A DNA stretch of 36,820 nucleotides. It comes from SIG452 sp045540295. GTDB lineage: Bacteria > Bacillota > Clostridia > UMGS1840. Made by a program: the position numbers and the translations under genes. The notes beneath the pieces were generated by a model. That model ran no database searches, was not told the origin of the DNA, and saw only the letters and a program-made list of their open reading frames with translations. The stretch lies in contig JAZQGY010000022.1 of assembly GCA_045540295.1 (NCBI GenBank), positions 1-36,820 on the forward strand, written 5' to 3'. Positions 24,514 through 32,650 of the stretch are shown here, one piece after another (the first letter of the stretch is position 1; every line of letters starts with the position of its first letter).

Positions 24514-24615
24514 AAAAACGGGTGCAGAAGGGAGCAACCGAACCCGCAGGGGTTATCCGAAGCCGTACCGAGTGTACGGCGAGTGATGAGGTTGATTCCT
24601 TCTGTGCCCGTTTTT
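24514..24615 (-). repeat. Structured intergenic repeat, single-arm form (copy 4)
   Basis: The outer stem AAAAACGGGTGCAGAAGGG... (from 24514) with the block ending CCCGTTTTT at 24615 pairs over about 27 bp, with G-T pairs and one mismatch. Inside are hairpin A (AACCC/GGGTT) and hairpin B (GCCGTAC/GTACGGC), with CCGAAG and GAGTGATGAGG between. On the minus strand it begins 11 bp after the DUF378 stop codon and ends in a T5 run, so it can serve as that gene's terminator. Confidence 0.8.
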
Positions 24616-24626
24616 ACCGTTTTTCA

Positions 24627-24836
24627 TTAGTCACGGGTGTCCATGGGGACCTTATCCTTAAACAGGATTGTGATTGCCCAAAGGCCTGCAATGCCTACTA
24701 AGGAAAAAATGATTCTGGTGAGGATGGAGCCAACGCCGAAGATGGAAGAAACCAGGTCCACACCGAAAAGACCGATAGCTCCCCAGTTTAATGCACCTAC
24801 GATCACCAGTACCAGAGAAATGGTATCCAATAACAT
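24627..24836 (-). CDS. DUF378 small membrane protein
   Basis: This 69-residue protein is almost entirely two membrane helices (about 5-27 and 36-60) linked by a short loop. The pattern GALNWGAIGLFGVDLV is the hallmark of the DUF378 (YuzA-like) family, whose function is unknown. It ends in a short charged tail KDKVPMDTRD. An AGGAGG ribosome binding site lies 9 bp before the ATG. A hairpin (CCGAC...GTCGG, about 24861-24885) stands in the leader. It is probably transcribed alone. Confidence 0.9.
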   Translation of the reverse strand: MLLDTISLVLVIVGALNWGAIGLFGVDLVSSIFGVGSILTRIIFSLVGIAGLWAITILFKDKVPMDTRD

Positions 24837-24968
24837 GATTTTACGCCTCCTGAGTTTTTACCGACGGTTTTTAGACAACTGTCGGCTTCTTATGTTTTTT
24901 CAACTCTAGTATATGGCGTTTTTTTGGATAATATACTGTTTTTCGGATGAATGGAAAAAATTTCAAAT

Positions 24969-25880
24969 TTATCGGAGCATGGTGTCAATACATTTGCGGG
25001 CTTTTTGCATCACATCGGGAGGCAAAATGATTTCCTCGCCGCCCTTTCCTCTGACGCAATCGTAGACGTCTTTTAAGGTGGTCAAACGCATATCAGCACA
25101 AATGCATTGCTTCATCAGCGGATAGAATGTTTTGTCGGGATAGGAAAATTTCAGGTGCTGTACGATAGAATTGTCGGTTCCGATGATAAATTCGCCAGCA
25201 TCACTTTCCTGCACGTAGTTTAAAATTTCTGTGGTGCTGCCAACATAATCCGCCAAGACAGTAACCTCCGGCACACATTCCGGATGAACCAGCAGCAAGG
25301 CGGAAGGATGGCTTTTCTTTGCCTTTTCCACATGAGAAGGAGTCATCTGCATATGCACAGGACAGCCTCCTTTGATAAAATGGAAGGTTTTTTCGGGGAC
25401 CTGCTGCTTGACCCATTGCCCTAAGTTACAATCGGGAATAAACAGAATTTCCTTTTGCGACAATTTTTTGATAATTTCCAAAGCAGAAGCTGAGGTAACA
25501 CAAGCATCACATTCGGTTTTTAAGGCAGAGGTGGTGTTGATATAAGCCACGACCGCACTGTTTGGGTATTGTGCTTTGAGGGCTTTTAATTCCTCGCAGG
25601 TGAGCTGTTCCGCCATGGGACAGCCTGCATCCGTATGAGACAGAATCACCTTTTTTTGGGGAGACAGAATCTTCACGGTTTCTGCCATAAAGCGAACACC
25701 GCACATGATAACGGTTTTCTCCGGTGTGTTTTCTGCTTTGCGGCTTAGTGCAAAGGAATCGCCCACATAGTCTGCTACCTCTAAAATGTCACGAGTCTGA
25801 TACAAGTGTGCCAGAATACAAACATCATGTTCCTTCTTTAATCGGATAATTTCATTTTGAAGTTGGGATATCGAAAACAT
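24969..25880 (-). CDS. nadA: Quinolinate synthase A
   Basis: NadA is a 4Fe-4S enzyme that condenses iminoaspartate with dihydroxyacetone phosphate to quinolinate. The 303-residue protein starts MFSISQLQNEIIRLKKEH and has LAHLYQTRDILEVADYVGDS (about 23-42). The three conserved cluster cysteines lie in MCGVRFMAET, GGCPVHMQM and QCICADMRL. The GGAGGAAT ribosome binding site marks the start at 25880; an in-frame extension to 25946 would run through the promoter. It is divergent from nadBC across 151 bp. Confidence 0.95.
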   Translation of the reverse strand: MFSISQLQNEIIRLKKEHDVCILAHLYQTRDILEVADYVGDSFALSRKAENTPEKTVIMCGVRFMAETVKILSPQKKVILSHTDAGCPMAEQLTCEELKALKAQYPNSAVVAYINTTSALKTECDACVTSASALEIIKKLSQKEILFIPDCNLGQWVKQQVPEKTFHFIKGGCPVHMQMTPSHVEKAKKSHPSALLLVHPECVPEVTVLADYVGSTTEILNYVQESDAGEFIIGTDNSIVQHLKFSYPDKTFYPLMKQCICADMRLTTLKDVYDCVRGKGGEEIILPPDVMQKARKCIDTMLR

Positions 25881-25902
25881 AGTTATTCCTCCATAATGTC
25901 TC

Positions 25903-25931
25903 ATTATAGCGGTTTTTTTAAAAAAAGTCAA
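25903..25931 (-). promoter_or_regulatory. nadA promoter
   Basis: The minus strand has TTGACT (25926-25931), 17 bp and TATAAT (25903-25908), 22 bp from the start codon. The -35 box overlaps an inverted repeat GTCAA-TAAAAG-TTGAC (25927-25942), a possible operator shared with nadBC. Confidence 0.85.
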
Positions 25932-25961
25932 TAAAAGTTGACACAAAAATTACCCACCGTC

Positions 25962-25990
25962 TTGCAATATGAGGAATTTTATGGTATAAT
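25962..25990 (+). promoter_or_regulatory. nadBC promoter
   Basis: TTGCAA (25962-25967), 17 bp and TATAAT (25985-25990) lie 41 bp before nadB and 30 bp from the nadA -35 box. Confidence 0.85.
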
Positions 25991-26031
25991 TTGGATAATT
26001 CACCACCAAACGGCAAATAAACGGAGGCAGC

Positions 26032-27330
26032 ATGAATACAGATATTCTGATTGTCGGAAGCGGATGCTCAGGGCTTTACTGTGCTCTGAATCTGCCAGAA
26101 CAACTTCATATCACCGTCATTACCAAGCAAAAAGCCGAAGAAAGCGATTCCTATCTGGCACAGGGAGGAATCTGTGTCCTGCGGGACGAAAAGGACTTTG
26201 ATGCTTTTTTTGAGGATACCTTAAAAGCCGGTCACTATGAAAATGACCGGGAAAGTGTTTCCATTATGATTCGTTCCTCCCGGGATGTTATTGCGGAGTT
26301 GGTATCCTACGGCGTGCAGTTTGCCACCGAAGAAGACGGAACCTTTCAGTATACCCGTGAAGGTGCTCACTCCTGCCCACGTATTTTGTTCCATCGGGAT
26401 ATTACCGGTCAGGAAATCACGTCCAAATTGCTTTTGGAAGCCAAAAAGCGAAGCAATATCACTATTTTGGAAAACACCACTCTTTTAGACATTGTTGAAA
26501 AAAACGGAGAATGTGTGGGGGCTGTGGTATTATCGGAAGACGGCAAGCTTATTACCGTCAGCGCAGGGTATACCGTGCTCGCCTGTGGCGGAATCGGAGG
26601 GTTGTACCGCCATTCCACCAATTTCAAACACTTAACGGGGGATGCCATTGCAATTGCACTGAAACACCGAATCCCCTTAAAAAATATTGATTATATTCAA
26701 ATTCATCCCACAACGCTGTATTCTAAGGAACCTACAGACCGCAGTTTCTTAATTTCCGAATCGGTAAGAGGAGAGGGAGCAAAGCTGTATAACAAGCAGA
26801 TGAATCGGTTTACCGACGAGCTTTTGCCCAGAGATTTGTTAACCCGTGAAATTCACCGCCAGATGGAAAAAGATCAAACCAACTATGTGTGGGAGGATTT
26901 GCGACCAATTCCGGAAGAAGAACTTCTGGAGCATTTTCCCAACATTGTGAATCATTGCAAAGAAAAGGCATATGATGTAACCAAAGAATGTATTCCCGTG
27001 GTACCTGCACAGCACTACTTTATGGGAGGAATCCGTGTGGATTACAACAGCAAAACCTCTATGGAGGGGCTGTATGCCATCGGAGAAACTGCTTGCAACG
27101 GTGTTCACGGCAAAAACAGACTGGCAAGTAATTCCCTGCTGGAAAGCTTGGTATTTGCCAAACGTGCTGCACAGGATATGGCAGAACATCCCCGCATGCG
27201 GGAAGAGCTTCCTCCTGTGGACCTGGCTCCCTACGCAGATTTGCAGGCTCTTAAAGAAGAATACCGCAACCTGGTACTAACTGAAATCAAAAATGCTACC
27301 GTTAAAAAAGGAGATGATTCCCATGTTTGA
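26032..27330 (+). CDS. nadB: L-aspartate oxidase
   Basis: NadB is an FAD enzyme that oxidises L-aspartate to iminoaspartate for quinolinate synthesis. Its 432 residues begin with the dinucleotide fold ILIVGSGCSGLYCALNL (5-20) and include SYLAQGGICVL, REGAHSCPRILFHRD (substrate-binding region) and, near the end, GLYAIGETACNGVHGKNRLASNSLLE. The protein stops soon after, at about residue 432. It therefore lacks most of the C-terminal helical domain of the longer E. coli enzyme. Ribosome binding site GGAGG. Its stop codon overlaps the nadC start. Confidence 0.95.
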   Translation: MNTDILIVGSGCSGLYCALNLPEQLHITVITKQKAEESDSYLAQGGICVLRDEKDFDAFFEDTLKAGHYENDRESVSIMIRSSRDVIAELVSYGVQFATEEDGTFQYTREGAHSCPRILFHRDITGQEITSKLLLEAKKRSNITILENTTLLDIVEKNGECVGAVVLSEDGKLITVSAGYTVLACGGIGGLYRHSTNFKHLTGDAIAIALKHRIPLKNIDYIQIHPTTLYSKEPTDRSFLISESVRGEGAKLYNKQMNRFTDELLPRDLLTREIHRQMEKDQTNYVWEDLRPIPEEELLEHFPNIVNHCKEKAYDVTKECIPVVPAQHYFMGGIRVDYNSKTSMEGLYAIGETACNGVHGKNRLASNSLLESLVFAKRAAQDMAEHPRMREELPPVDLAPYADLQALKEEYRNLVLTEIKNATVKKGDDSHV

Positions 27331-28177
27331 TAAAACCACCCTGACCTTGCAGGTCGACCCCTTAATTCTTATGGCATTACAAGAAGATATTTCCAGCGAA
27401 GACGTTTCCACCAACGCGGTGATGAAAACGGCACAAATGGGCGAAGTTCAGCTTATTTGCAAAGAAGACGGTATTATCTGCGGTCTTCAGGTTTTTGAGC
27501 GGGTGTTCACCTTGCTGGATGCCGAAACCAAGGTAACTTTTTATACCCAAGACGGCAGCGCCGTGAAAAAAGGCGAATTGATTGCAACCATCAGAGGAGA
27601 TATCCGAATTCTGCTCTCCGGCGAACGGACTGCGCTGAATTATTTGCAGCGCATGAGCGGAATCGCAACCTATACTCATCGGGTTGCTTCTCTGCTTACA
27701 GGAACCAAAACGGTGTTATTAGACACCAGAAAAACCACTCCCAACAACCGTATTTTCGAAAAATATGCCGTGAAAACAGGCGGTGGAAGCAACCATCGGT
27801 ATAATCTTTCCGACGGCGTTTTATTAAAAGATAACCACATCGGTGCGGCAGGCGGTGTGAAACAAGCTGTTGCTTTGGCGAAGGCTTACGCTCCCTTTGT
27901 CCGTAAAATTGAGGTGGAAACCGAAACACTGGATATGGTAAAAGAAGCGGTGGAAGCCAAAGCTGATATCATCATGCTGGACAATATGTCCCACGAGGAA
28001 ATCAAACAGGCAATCTCTTATATCAACGGCAGAGCAAAGGTGGAGGTTTCCGGAAATGTGACCAAAGAAAACATTGCCGGTCTGACCGACTTGGGCGTTG
28101 ATTACATCTCCAGCGGCGCGCTGACCCATTCGGCTCCGATTTTGGATCTTTCTTTAAAAAATCTGCACGCTGTGTAG
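27323..28177 (+). CDS. nadC: Nicotinate-nucleotide diphosphorylase (carboxylating)
   Basis: NadC converts quinolinate and PRPP to nicotinate mononucleotide, CO2 and PPi. The 284-residue protein shows LALQEDIS-type N-terminus (LMALQEDISSEDVST), the ERTALNYLQRMSGIAT motif, DTRKTTPNNRIFEKYAVKTGGGSNHRYNLSDGVLLKDNH active-site block (about 130-170), MLDNM and VEVSGNV, and SSGALTHS at the end. The ATG lies within ATGTTTGA, overlapping the nadB stop codon by 8 nt, with AAAGGAG upstream; translation should be coupled. Confidence 0.97.
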   Translation: MFDKTTLTLQVDPLILMALQEDISSEDVSTNAVMKTAQMGEVQLICKEDGIICGLQVFERVFTLLDAETKVTFYTQDGSAVKKGELIATIRGDIRILLSGERTALNYLQRMSGIATYTHRVASLLTGTKTVLLDTRKTTPNNRIFEKYAVKTGGGSNHRYNLSDGVLLKDNHIGAAGGVKQAVALAKAYAPFVRKIEVETETLDMVKEAVEAKADIIMLDNMSHEEIKQAISYINGRAKVEVSGNVTKENIAGLTDLGVDYISSGALTHSAPILDLSLKNLHAV

Positions 28178-28192
28178 GAAATCTTGTTTTTT

Positions 28193-28223
28193 AGGCTGAG
28201 ACAATCGTCTCAGCCTTTTTTTT
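28193..28223 (+). terminator. Terminator of nadBC
   Basis: AGGCTGAGAC pairs fully with GTCTCAGCCT around AATC and is followed by T8. It includes the stop codon of the convergent fbp gene. On the minus strand there is no T run, so fbp read-through is possible. Confidence 0.92.
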
Positions 28224-30144
28224 CGATTCGATCTCCTGTGGCGGAAAATCCTTCCTGGTATCTGCACATTAAACGGCGAAGCTCACGGATGCGCTGACGC
28301 AAAATGAGGCCCGTATCGGTATCTGCTACACGGATTCGCTGTTTTCGTTTTTCACCAATCACCCGATGAGAACGGTTTTGCTGCGGATATTTTTTCGAAA
28401 AAGGCTCATGTGCGGTTAAGAAAAACCCATGGGAATTATAAAGAAGAGTATAACCGCCGATTCCTGTTTTTTGATGATAGGAAGTACTTAAGCCTCCGTC
28501 AATCATATAAAGGATGCCGTCTGCTTTCTGCGGACTTTCCCCACGGTTTTGCCGTACGGGAACATGACCGTTTACAATTTTGCAGGTATCCTTATAGAGG
28601 GAAAAATCGGACAGTATTGCTCGCGCAATTTTTTTGCCATTCTCCCCTTCAATCAAACGATAATAGGGATTTTTTTCTTCCTGATGAGCACAGCTATCCG
28701 CCACCAGATAGCGAGGCAGGGTTTTTAGCCCGTTTTTTCCGAATAAGGGCGAGTTTTTCCCTGCCCATAAATACCAGAAAAAATCGATACAGTTTTGTTT
28801 TTCGGGATATGTTTTTTCTAAAAAGAATGCCTTTCGGACCGTTTTATCACAATAATCCATCAGCGACCGTCCCCGATATCCCAAAAAAGAGGCAAAAGAG
28901 CCGTCCTCCGTTAGGGGAACGCATCCGTGATACAAAAGATTTCCGTTCATCACCTGATACATACCGCCTTTTGCCAGCATAAAACGAATATGTCGGCAAA
29001 GCTTTTCCGAACGGATAAAACTTTGGCAAAGTTCTTGGATTACCGTTTCTTCCTCCGCTGTCAACAGGGAGGGATTTTTCGGGTCAACGGTTGGAAAATC
29101 GGTATCGGCAAGAGGGTAGGAAACTCCGTCAACCAAAATGGTTTGAGACACCCAGTCAATCTTGCCAAGAGTACAGGAATCTTCCATTTCATAAACAGGA
29201 TGCTCTTTTATGAAAGCTTCTTCCAATTTCCAAAAAATCACTGAAATTGTTTTATGGGCCCGTGCCACGGCGAGGCTATCGGCAGAGGAGTCTCCCTTTG
29301 GCAAAAAACAGCTGCAATTTTTTGGGTAAAGCTTCTCCGCCAGGGTGAATAAATTTCGAAGGGGAATCCCGTAGGCTTGCTCCAGAAGCTGGGGATGGTG
29401 ATACCGAAGGGTGATGCGTACTGCCGTGGCAACAGACAGCGGATTCCCTAAGTTAGCACCCATCCAGAGAATATCGTGATTGCCCCAACAAAGATCCACG
29501 CTGTGATAATTCTCCAGCATATCCAAAATGCGGTGGGGAGCATCACCACGGTCAAAAATATCTCCCAAAATATGCAAATGATCCACGGCAAGACGACTGA
29601 TTAAGGCGCAAAGTGCACAAACAAACGCCTCCGCCTGCCCTTCCTCGATAATGGCATCGATAATGCTTTTATGATATTTTTCACGGTCAGGTGTGTTGGG
29701 ATTGGTATGCAAAAGCTCTTCCAGAATGTAGGAAAAATCGGTAGGAAGCGCCTTTCGCACCTTGGAACGGGTATACTTTTCCGCTACGGCACGACACAGA
29801 AAAATCAAATGCGCTAAGATTTCCCGATAGCGAGCGGTGGTTTTATTCGAATCCTGTGACAATACTCTTTTCGGGTCATAAATCAAAAAAGCAAGTTCCT
29901 CCTGCTCATGTTCAGAAAGGATTCCTGAAAAAACATCCGCCATTTTCAAGCGAATTTCACCCGATGCATTTTTTAAAAGCTGACAAAATGCCTCATCTTC
30001 TCCGTGTAAGTCACTTAAGAAATGCTCAGTGCCTTTGGGAAGTCCTAAAATGGCATTTAAATTGATAATTTCGGTAGCAACGGCAGTCTTAGTGGGAAAT
30101 TTTTGAGCCAGAAGCTCCGATACACGGTCTCTCCGATGACGCAT
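28210..30144 (-). CDS. fbp: Fructose-1,6-bisphosphatase, class 3 (Firmicutes type)
   Basis: This enzyme hydrolyses fructose 1,6-bisphosphate to fructose 6-phosphate for gluconeogenesis. At 644 residues it is the long Firmicutes form with a metallophosphatase core: FLSDLHGEDEAF at 42-53, GDIFDRGDAPHRI near 191, CWGNHDILWMG near 219, and HVPVRQNRGESP with MIDGGLSTSYH towards the C-terminus. A GGAAGGG ribosome binding site supports the start. It is convergent with nadC and its stop codon is in the nadC terminator. It has no operon partner. Confidence 0.95.
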   Translation of the reverse strand: MRHRRDRVSELLAQKFPTKTAVATEIINLNAILGLPKGTEHFLSDLHGEDEAFCQLLKNASGEIRLKMADVFSGILSEHEQEELAFLIYDPKRVLSQDSNKTTARYREILAHLIFLCRAVAEKYTRSKVRKALPTDFSYILEELLHTNPNTPDREKYHKSIIDAIIEEGQAEAFVCALCALISRLAVDHLHILGDIFDRGDAPHRILDMLENYHSVDLCWGNHDILWMGANLGNPLSVATAVRITLRYHHPQLLEQAYGIPLRNLFTLAEKLYPKNCSCFLPKGDSSADSLAVARAHKTISVIFWKLEEAFIKEHPVYEMEDSCTLGKIDWVSQTILVDGVSYPLADTDFPTVDPKNPSLLTAEEETVIQELCQSFIRSEKLCRHIRFMLAKGGMYQVMNGNLLYHGCVPLTEDGSFASFLGYRGRSLMDYCDKTVRKAFFLEKTYPEKQNCIDFFWYLWAGKNSPLFGKNGLKTLPRYLVADSCAHQEEKNPYYRLIEGENGKKIARAILSDFSLYKDTCKIVNGHVPVRQNRGESPQKADGILYMIDGGLSTSYHQKTGIGGYTLLYNSHGFFLTAHEPFSKKYPQQNRSHRVIGEKRKQRIRVADTDTGLILRQRIRELRRLMCRYQEGFSATGDRIEKKG

Positions 30145-30244
30145 AGCACCCTTCCTTTTTTGTTTTGGTTTTTTTAAATATTTTAATATTTTTAGTATTT
30201 TTAGTATCTGCCGATTCTATATTTTTATGATTTTTTAAAAAAAC

Positions 30245-30274
30245 AAAAAAGCATGGAATTTTTTAATTCCATGC
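30245..30274 (-). terminator. Terminator of the yebC operon
   Basis: GCATGGAATT pairs fully with AATTCCATGC around TTTT; the minus strand continues into T6. It comes after repeat copy 5. The AT-rich 100 bp from here to fbp (30145-30244) presumably hold the fbp promoter, which I could not place. Confidence 0.88.
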
Positions 30275-30306
30275 CTGTTTTCTGCATATGTTCTGTCAAA
30301 AACGAA

Positions 30307-30419
30307 GAAAATTGCCTTAGAAAGGGAGAAACCGAATCAAAGCGAAGCTTTGAGTTACCCGAAGGCGTACGAGACGGTACGCCGAGCGGTGAGCTTCATT
30401 CCTTTATAAGGTGATTTTC
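30307..30419 (-). repeat. Structured intergenic repeat, single-arm form (copy 5)
   Basis: The outer stem GAAAATTGCCTTAGAAAGG (30307-30325) pairs with the block ending GGTGATTTTC at 30419, with G-T pairs and one mismatch. Hairpin A is CAAAGC-GAA-GCTTTG and hairpin B is GGCGTAC/GTACGCC, joined by GTTACCCGAAG and followed by GAGCGGTGAG. It starts 6 bp past the yebC stop codon and is transcribed with yebC. Confidence 0.8.
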
Positions 30420-30425
30420 AAGTTT

Positions 30426-31151
30426 TTACTCTTCCCAGGAGTGATAGATGTTCTGCACATCGTCATTATCTTCCAACATATCAATCAGTTTATTCATGTT
30501 TTTAATGTGATCTTCGTCGGTCAGAGTGGTATAGTTATCGGGAATTTTGGAAACATCAGCTTCTAAAATAGTGTAGCCTTTTTGTTCATAAGCTTCACGG
30601 ATTTGAGAAAAGTTTTCGGGAGAAGTGGTAATTTCGTATGCTTCTTCCATCACTTCGATATCCTCTGCATCCAGCTCCAGAGCTTCCATGGTCATTTCGT
30701 CATCATCCATAGAGTCTTCTTTTTCAATAACGATAATTCCTTTTTCCTGGAAGGACCAGCTTACGCAACCGGTTGCACCCATATTGCCACCACATTTATC
30801 AAAAGCGTGACGCACATCTGCTGCGGTACGGTTTCTGTTATCGGTTAAGGTTTCCACAATAACCGCTACGCCTGCGGGACCGTAGCCTTCGTAGGTAATG
30901 CTTTCGTAGTTAGAGGTATCTTCACCGCCTGCTGCTTTTTTAATACATCTCTGCACGTTTTCAGAAGGCATATTGTTTGCTCTTGCTTTGGCGATAAGAT
31001 CACGAAGTTTTCCGTTTACCGTGGGGTCAGGACCGCCTGCTTTTACAACAACGGCAATTTCTCTGCCGATTTTGGTGTATACCTTTGCTTTTTGGGCATC
31101 AGTTTTTCCTTTTTTGTGTTTAATGTTTGACCATTTAGAATGTCCTGACAT
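30426..31151 (-). CDS. YebC/PmpR family regulatory protein
   Basis: YebC-family proteins bind DNA or the ribosome; recent family members help translation of difficult motifs. The 241-residue protein begins MSGHSKWSNIKHKKGKTDA, the family signature, and includes RDLIAKARANNMPSENVQR and the YEGYGPAGVAVIVE segment near 85-98. The length is typical. The AAAGGAG ribosome binding site lies inside the end of the PHP gene, which overlaps the start by 17 bp. The last gene of the SLH operon, it is followed by a structured repeat and a terminator. Confidence 0.95.
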   Translation of the reverse strand: MSGHSKWSNIKHKKGKTDAQKAKVYTKIGREIAVVVKAGGPDPTVNGKLRDLIAKARANNMPSENVQRCIKKAAGGEDTSNYESITYEGYGPAGVAVIVETLTDNRNRTAADVRHAFDKCGGNMGATGCVSWSFQEKGIIVIEKEDSMDDDEMTMEALELDAEDIEVMEEAYEITTSPENFSQIREAYEQKGYTILEADVSKIPDNYTTLTDEDHIKNMNKLIDMLEDNDDVQNIYHSWEE

Positions 31152-31968
31152 GGTTTTTAATCTCCTTTAAAAATGAGTATGGTATCCGAAGATGGTTAGG
31201 GTCAAGGGGAATCTGAGGCTTCATCGCTCCGTGAAAATCACTTCCGCCACTTTTTAGGAGCCCTAATGCTTCCACCAATTCGGTATATAACTTTGTTTGT
31301 TGGGGGGTGTATTCGGTGTAAATCACCTCTGCCCCTGCAAGCCCGCTTTTTTGCAAACGAATGAGTAAATCTTTCAGTTCGCTTTCGGATAGCTTTAAAT
31401 AATGCATATGCGCCAGAATGGGAACGCCACCGGCTTCACGAATTAAGGAAACAGCTTCTTCCGGCTCGATACGGTCTTCGTTTACGTGAGCCACTCTGCC
31501 GTGTCCCAAATATTTCTGAAACCCCTCTTTCACGCTTCCCACATAGCCCTTTTCACAAAGAATCTTCGCAAAATGTGCTCTGCCCCAGATGTTGCCCGTG
31601 GCAACCTGCTTCACTTCTTCCACAGTAATGGGGATGCCTAAGCTGTTTAGGATTTCCAAGGTTTTCAGGTTCCGTTTTTCACGGTTTTCAGCAAGTTTTT
31701 TTAATTGCTCCACCAAAGACGGATGGTTTGGGTCAATAAACAGTCCGACCATATGCAGTTCCCGTTCCCAATTGCAGGAAAGCTCAATTCCCGGGATAAC
31801 TTCTATTCCGAATTCTTCGCCTGCCTGCACGGCTTCTCCGATTCCGTCCACCGTGTCGTGGTCGGTAATGGCGATTGCCGAAAAACCGTTCTCTTTGGCA
31901 AGTTTCACAACTTCACACGGAGACATAGAACCGTCTGATGCGGTGGTATGTGTATGCAAATCAACCAT
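31135..31968 (-). CDS. PHP-domain phosphoesterase (TrpH/RNase AM-like)
   Basis: This metal-dependent PHP hydrolase has 277 residues from MVDLHTHTTASDGS. Metal ligands show in DLHTHT, AITDHDT near 45, GIELSCNWE near 71, ILAHMH near 190 and the C-terminal GGSDFHG. Homologues of this subfamily hydrolyse nucleotides such as 5'-mononucleotides of pAp or trim RNA 5' ends. The start at 31968 was chosen because ATGGTTGA overlaps the stop codon of the membrane protein gene. A GTG at 32004 would add 12 residues. The family is certain; the substrate is not. Confidence 0.88.
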   Translation of the reverse strand: MVDLHTHTTASDGSMSPCEVVKLAKENGFSAIAITDHDTVDGIGEAVQAGEEFGIEVIPGIELSCNWERELHMVGLFIDPNHPSLVEQLKKLAENREKRNLKTLEILNSLGIPITVEEVKQVATGNIWGRAHFAKILCEKGYVGSVKEGFQKYLGHGRVAHVNEDRIEPEEAVSLIREAGGVPILAHMHYLKLSESELKDLLIRLQKSGLAGAEVIYTEYTPQQTKLYTELVEALGLLKSGGSDFHGAMKPQIPLDPNHLRIPYSFLKEIKNHVRTF

Positions 31969-32629
31969 TTCCGTTTGACGCCTGTTCTGCATGTTTCTTA
32001 GCACGGGAACGTAACCGTTTTTTCTTGGGCAACGTTTTCTTTAAATTCTCGTGGAACAGCATATAAGTGCCAAACAGCAGCACGGTGGTGATGATAACCA
32101 ATCCCCACATTACCATAGGATCGTCAAAGGTAAAGTAGAAAGCAAGCAACGCTGCAACTGCAGAAGCATACCCCAGAACACGGAGCAGATTCAACTGCTT
32201 CCCTTGTGCAAACTGTCTGCCGTTTGCGGTGATATAAATCATCATATAGAAGGCGTTGATGGTCTGAACAATAACGGTGTCCAGATAGTACATCCAGCCT
32301 GATTCATCCAGTGTGGTAATCACAACGTAAATAATATTTACCACGATAATGGTTACCATCAAAATCCACGAGAAGATGGATTGTCTTTGAATTTTTCGGT
32401 TCATCCGGTAGGTCAGCAGATAAAACAGCGTAACTAATACCAGATAAAAATAAGTGGGCACTACTGTATGAAACACAGTGGTGGGAATATCCATATTCAT
32501 GCTGATATAATTCAGCACATTAATTGCCATAATTACAATCTGTGCAAAAGCAGCATACAACAAATGATGCTTTACCCGATAGATATGGCGTTTCCAAAAG
32601 GATTGGATATTAGAAAAGAATTGGCTCAA
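31961..32629 (-). CDS. Multi-pass membrane protein of unknown function
   Basis: I do not recognise this family. The 222 residues show about six hydrophobic helices (roughly 22-44, 56-76, 84-106, 112-132, 146-166 and 170-192), a short cytosolic N-terminus and a very basic C-terminal tail (KKTLPKKKRLRSRAKK). The shape resembles sensor-type or stress membrane domains, but no catalytic motif is seen. It overlaps the PHP gene by 8 bp and follows the HprK-like gene by 21 bp, so the three are one transcript and may act together. Confidence 0.75.
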   Translation of the reverse strand: MSQFFSNIQSFWKRHIYRVKHHLLYAAFAQIVIMAINVLNYISMNMDIPTTVFHTVVPTYFYLVLVTLFYLLTYRMNRKIQRQSIFSWILMVTIIVVNIIYVVITTLDESGWMYYLDTVIVQTINAFYMMIYITANGRQFAQGKQLNLLRVLGYASAVAALLAFYFTFDDPMVMWGLVIITTVLLFGTYMLFHENLKKTLPKKKRLRSRAKKHAEQASNGNG

Positions 32630-32650
32630 CAGTTGGCACCTCCCGAGATT

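Noticed and set aside
28410..28982. 190-residue plus-strand reading frame
   Set aside because: It lies wholly antisense to the well-supported fbp gene, has no ribosome binding site and a composition typical of a shadow frame.
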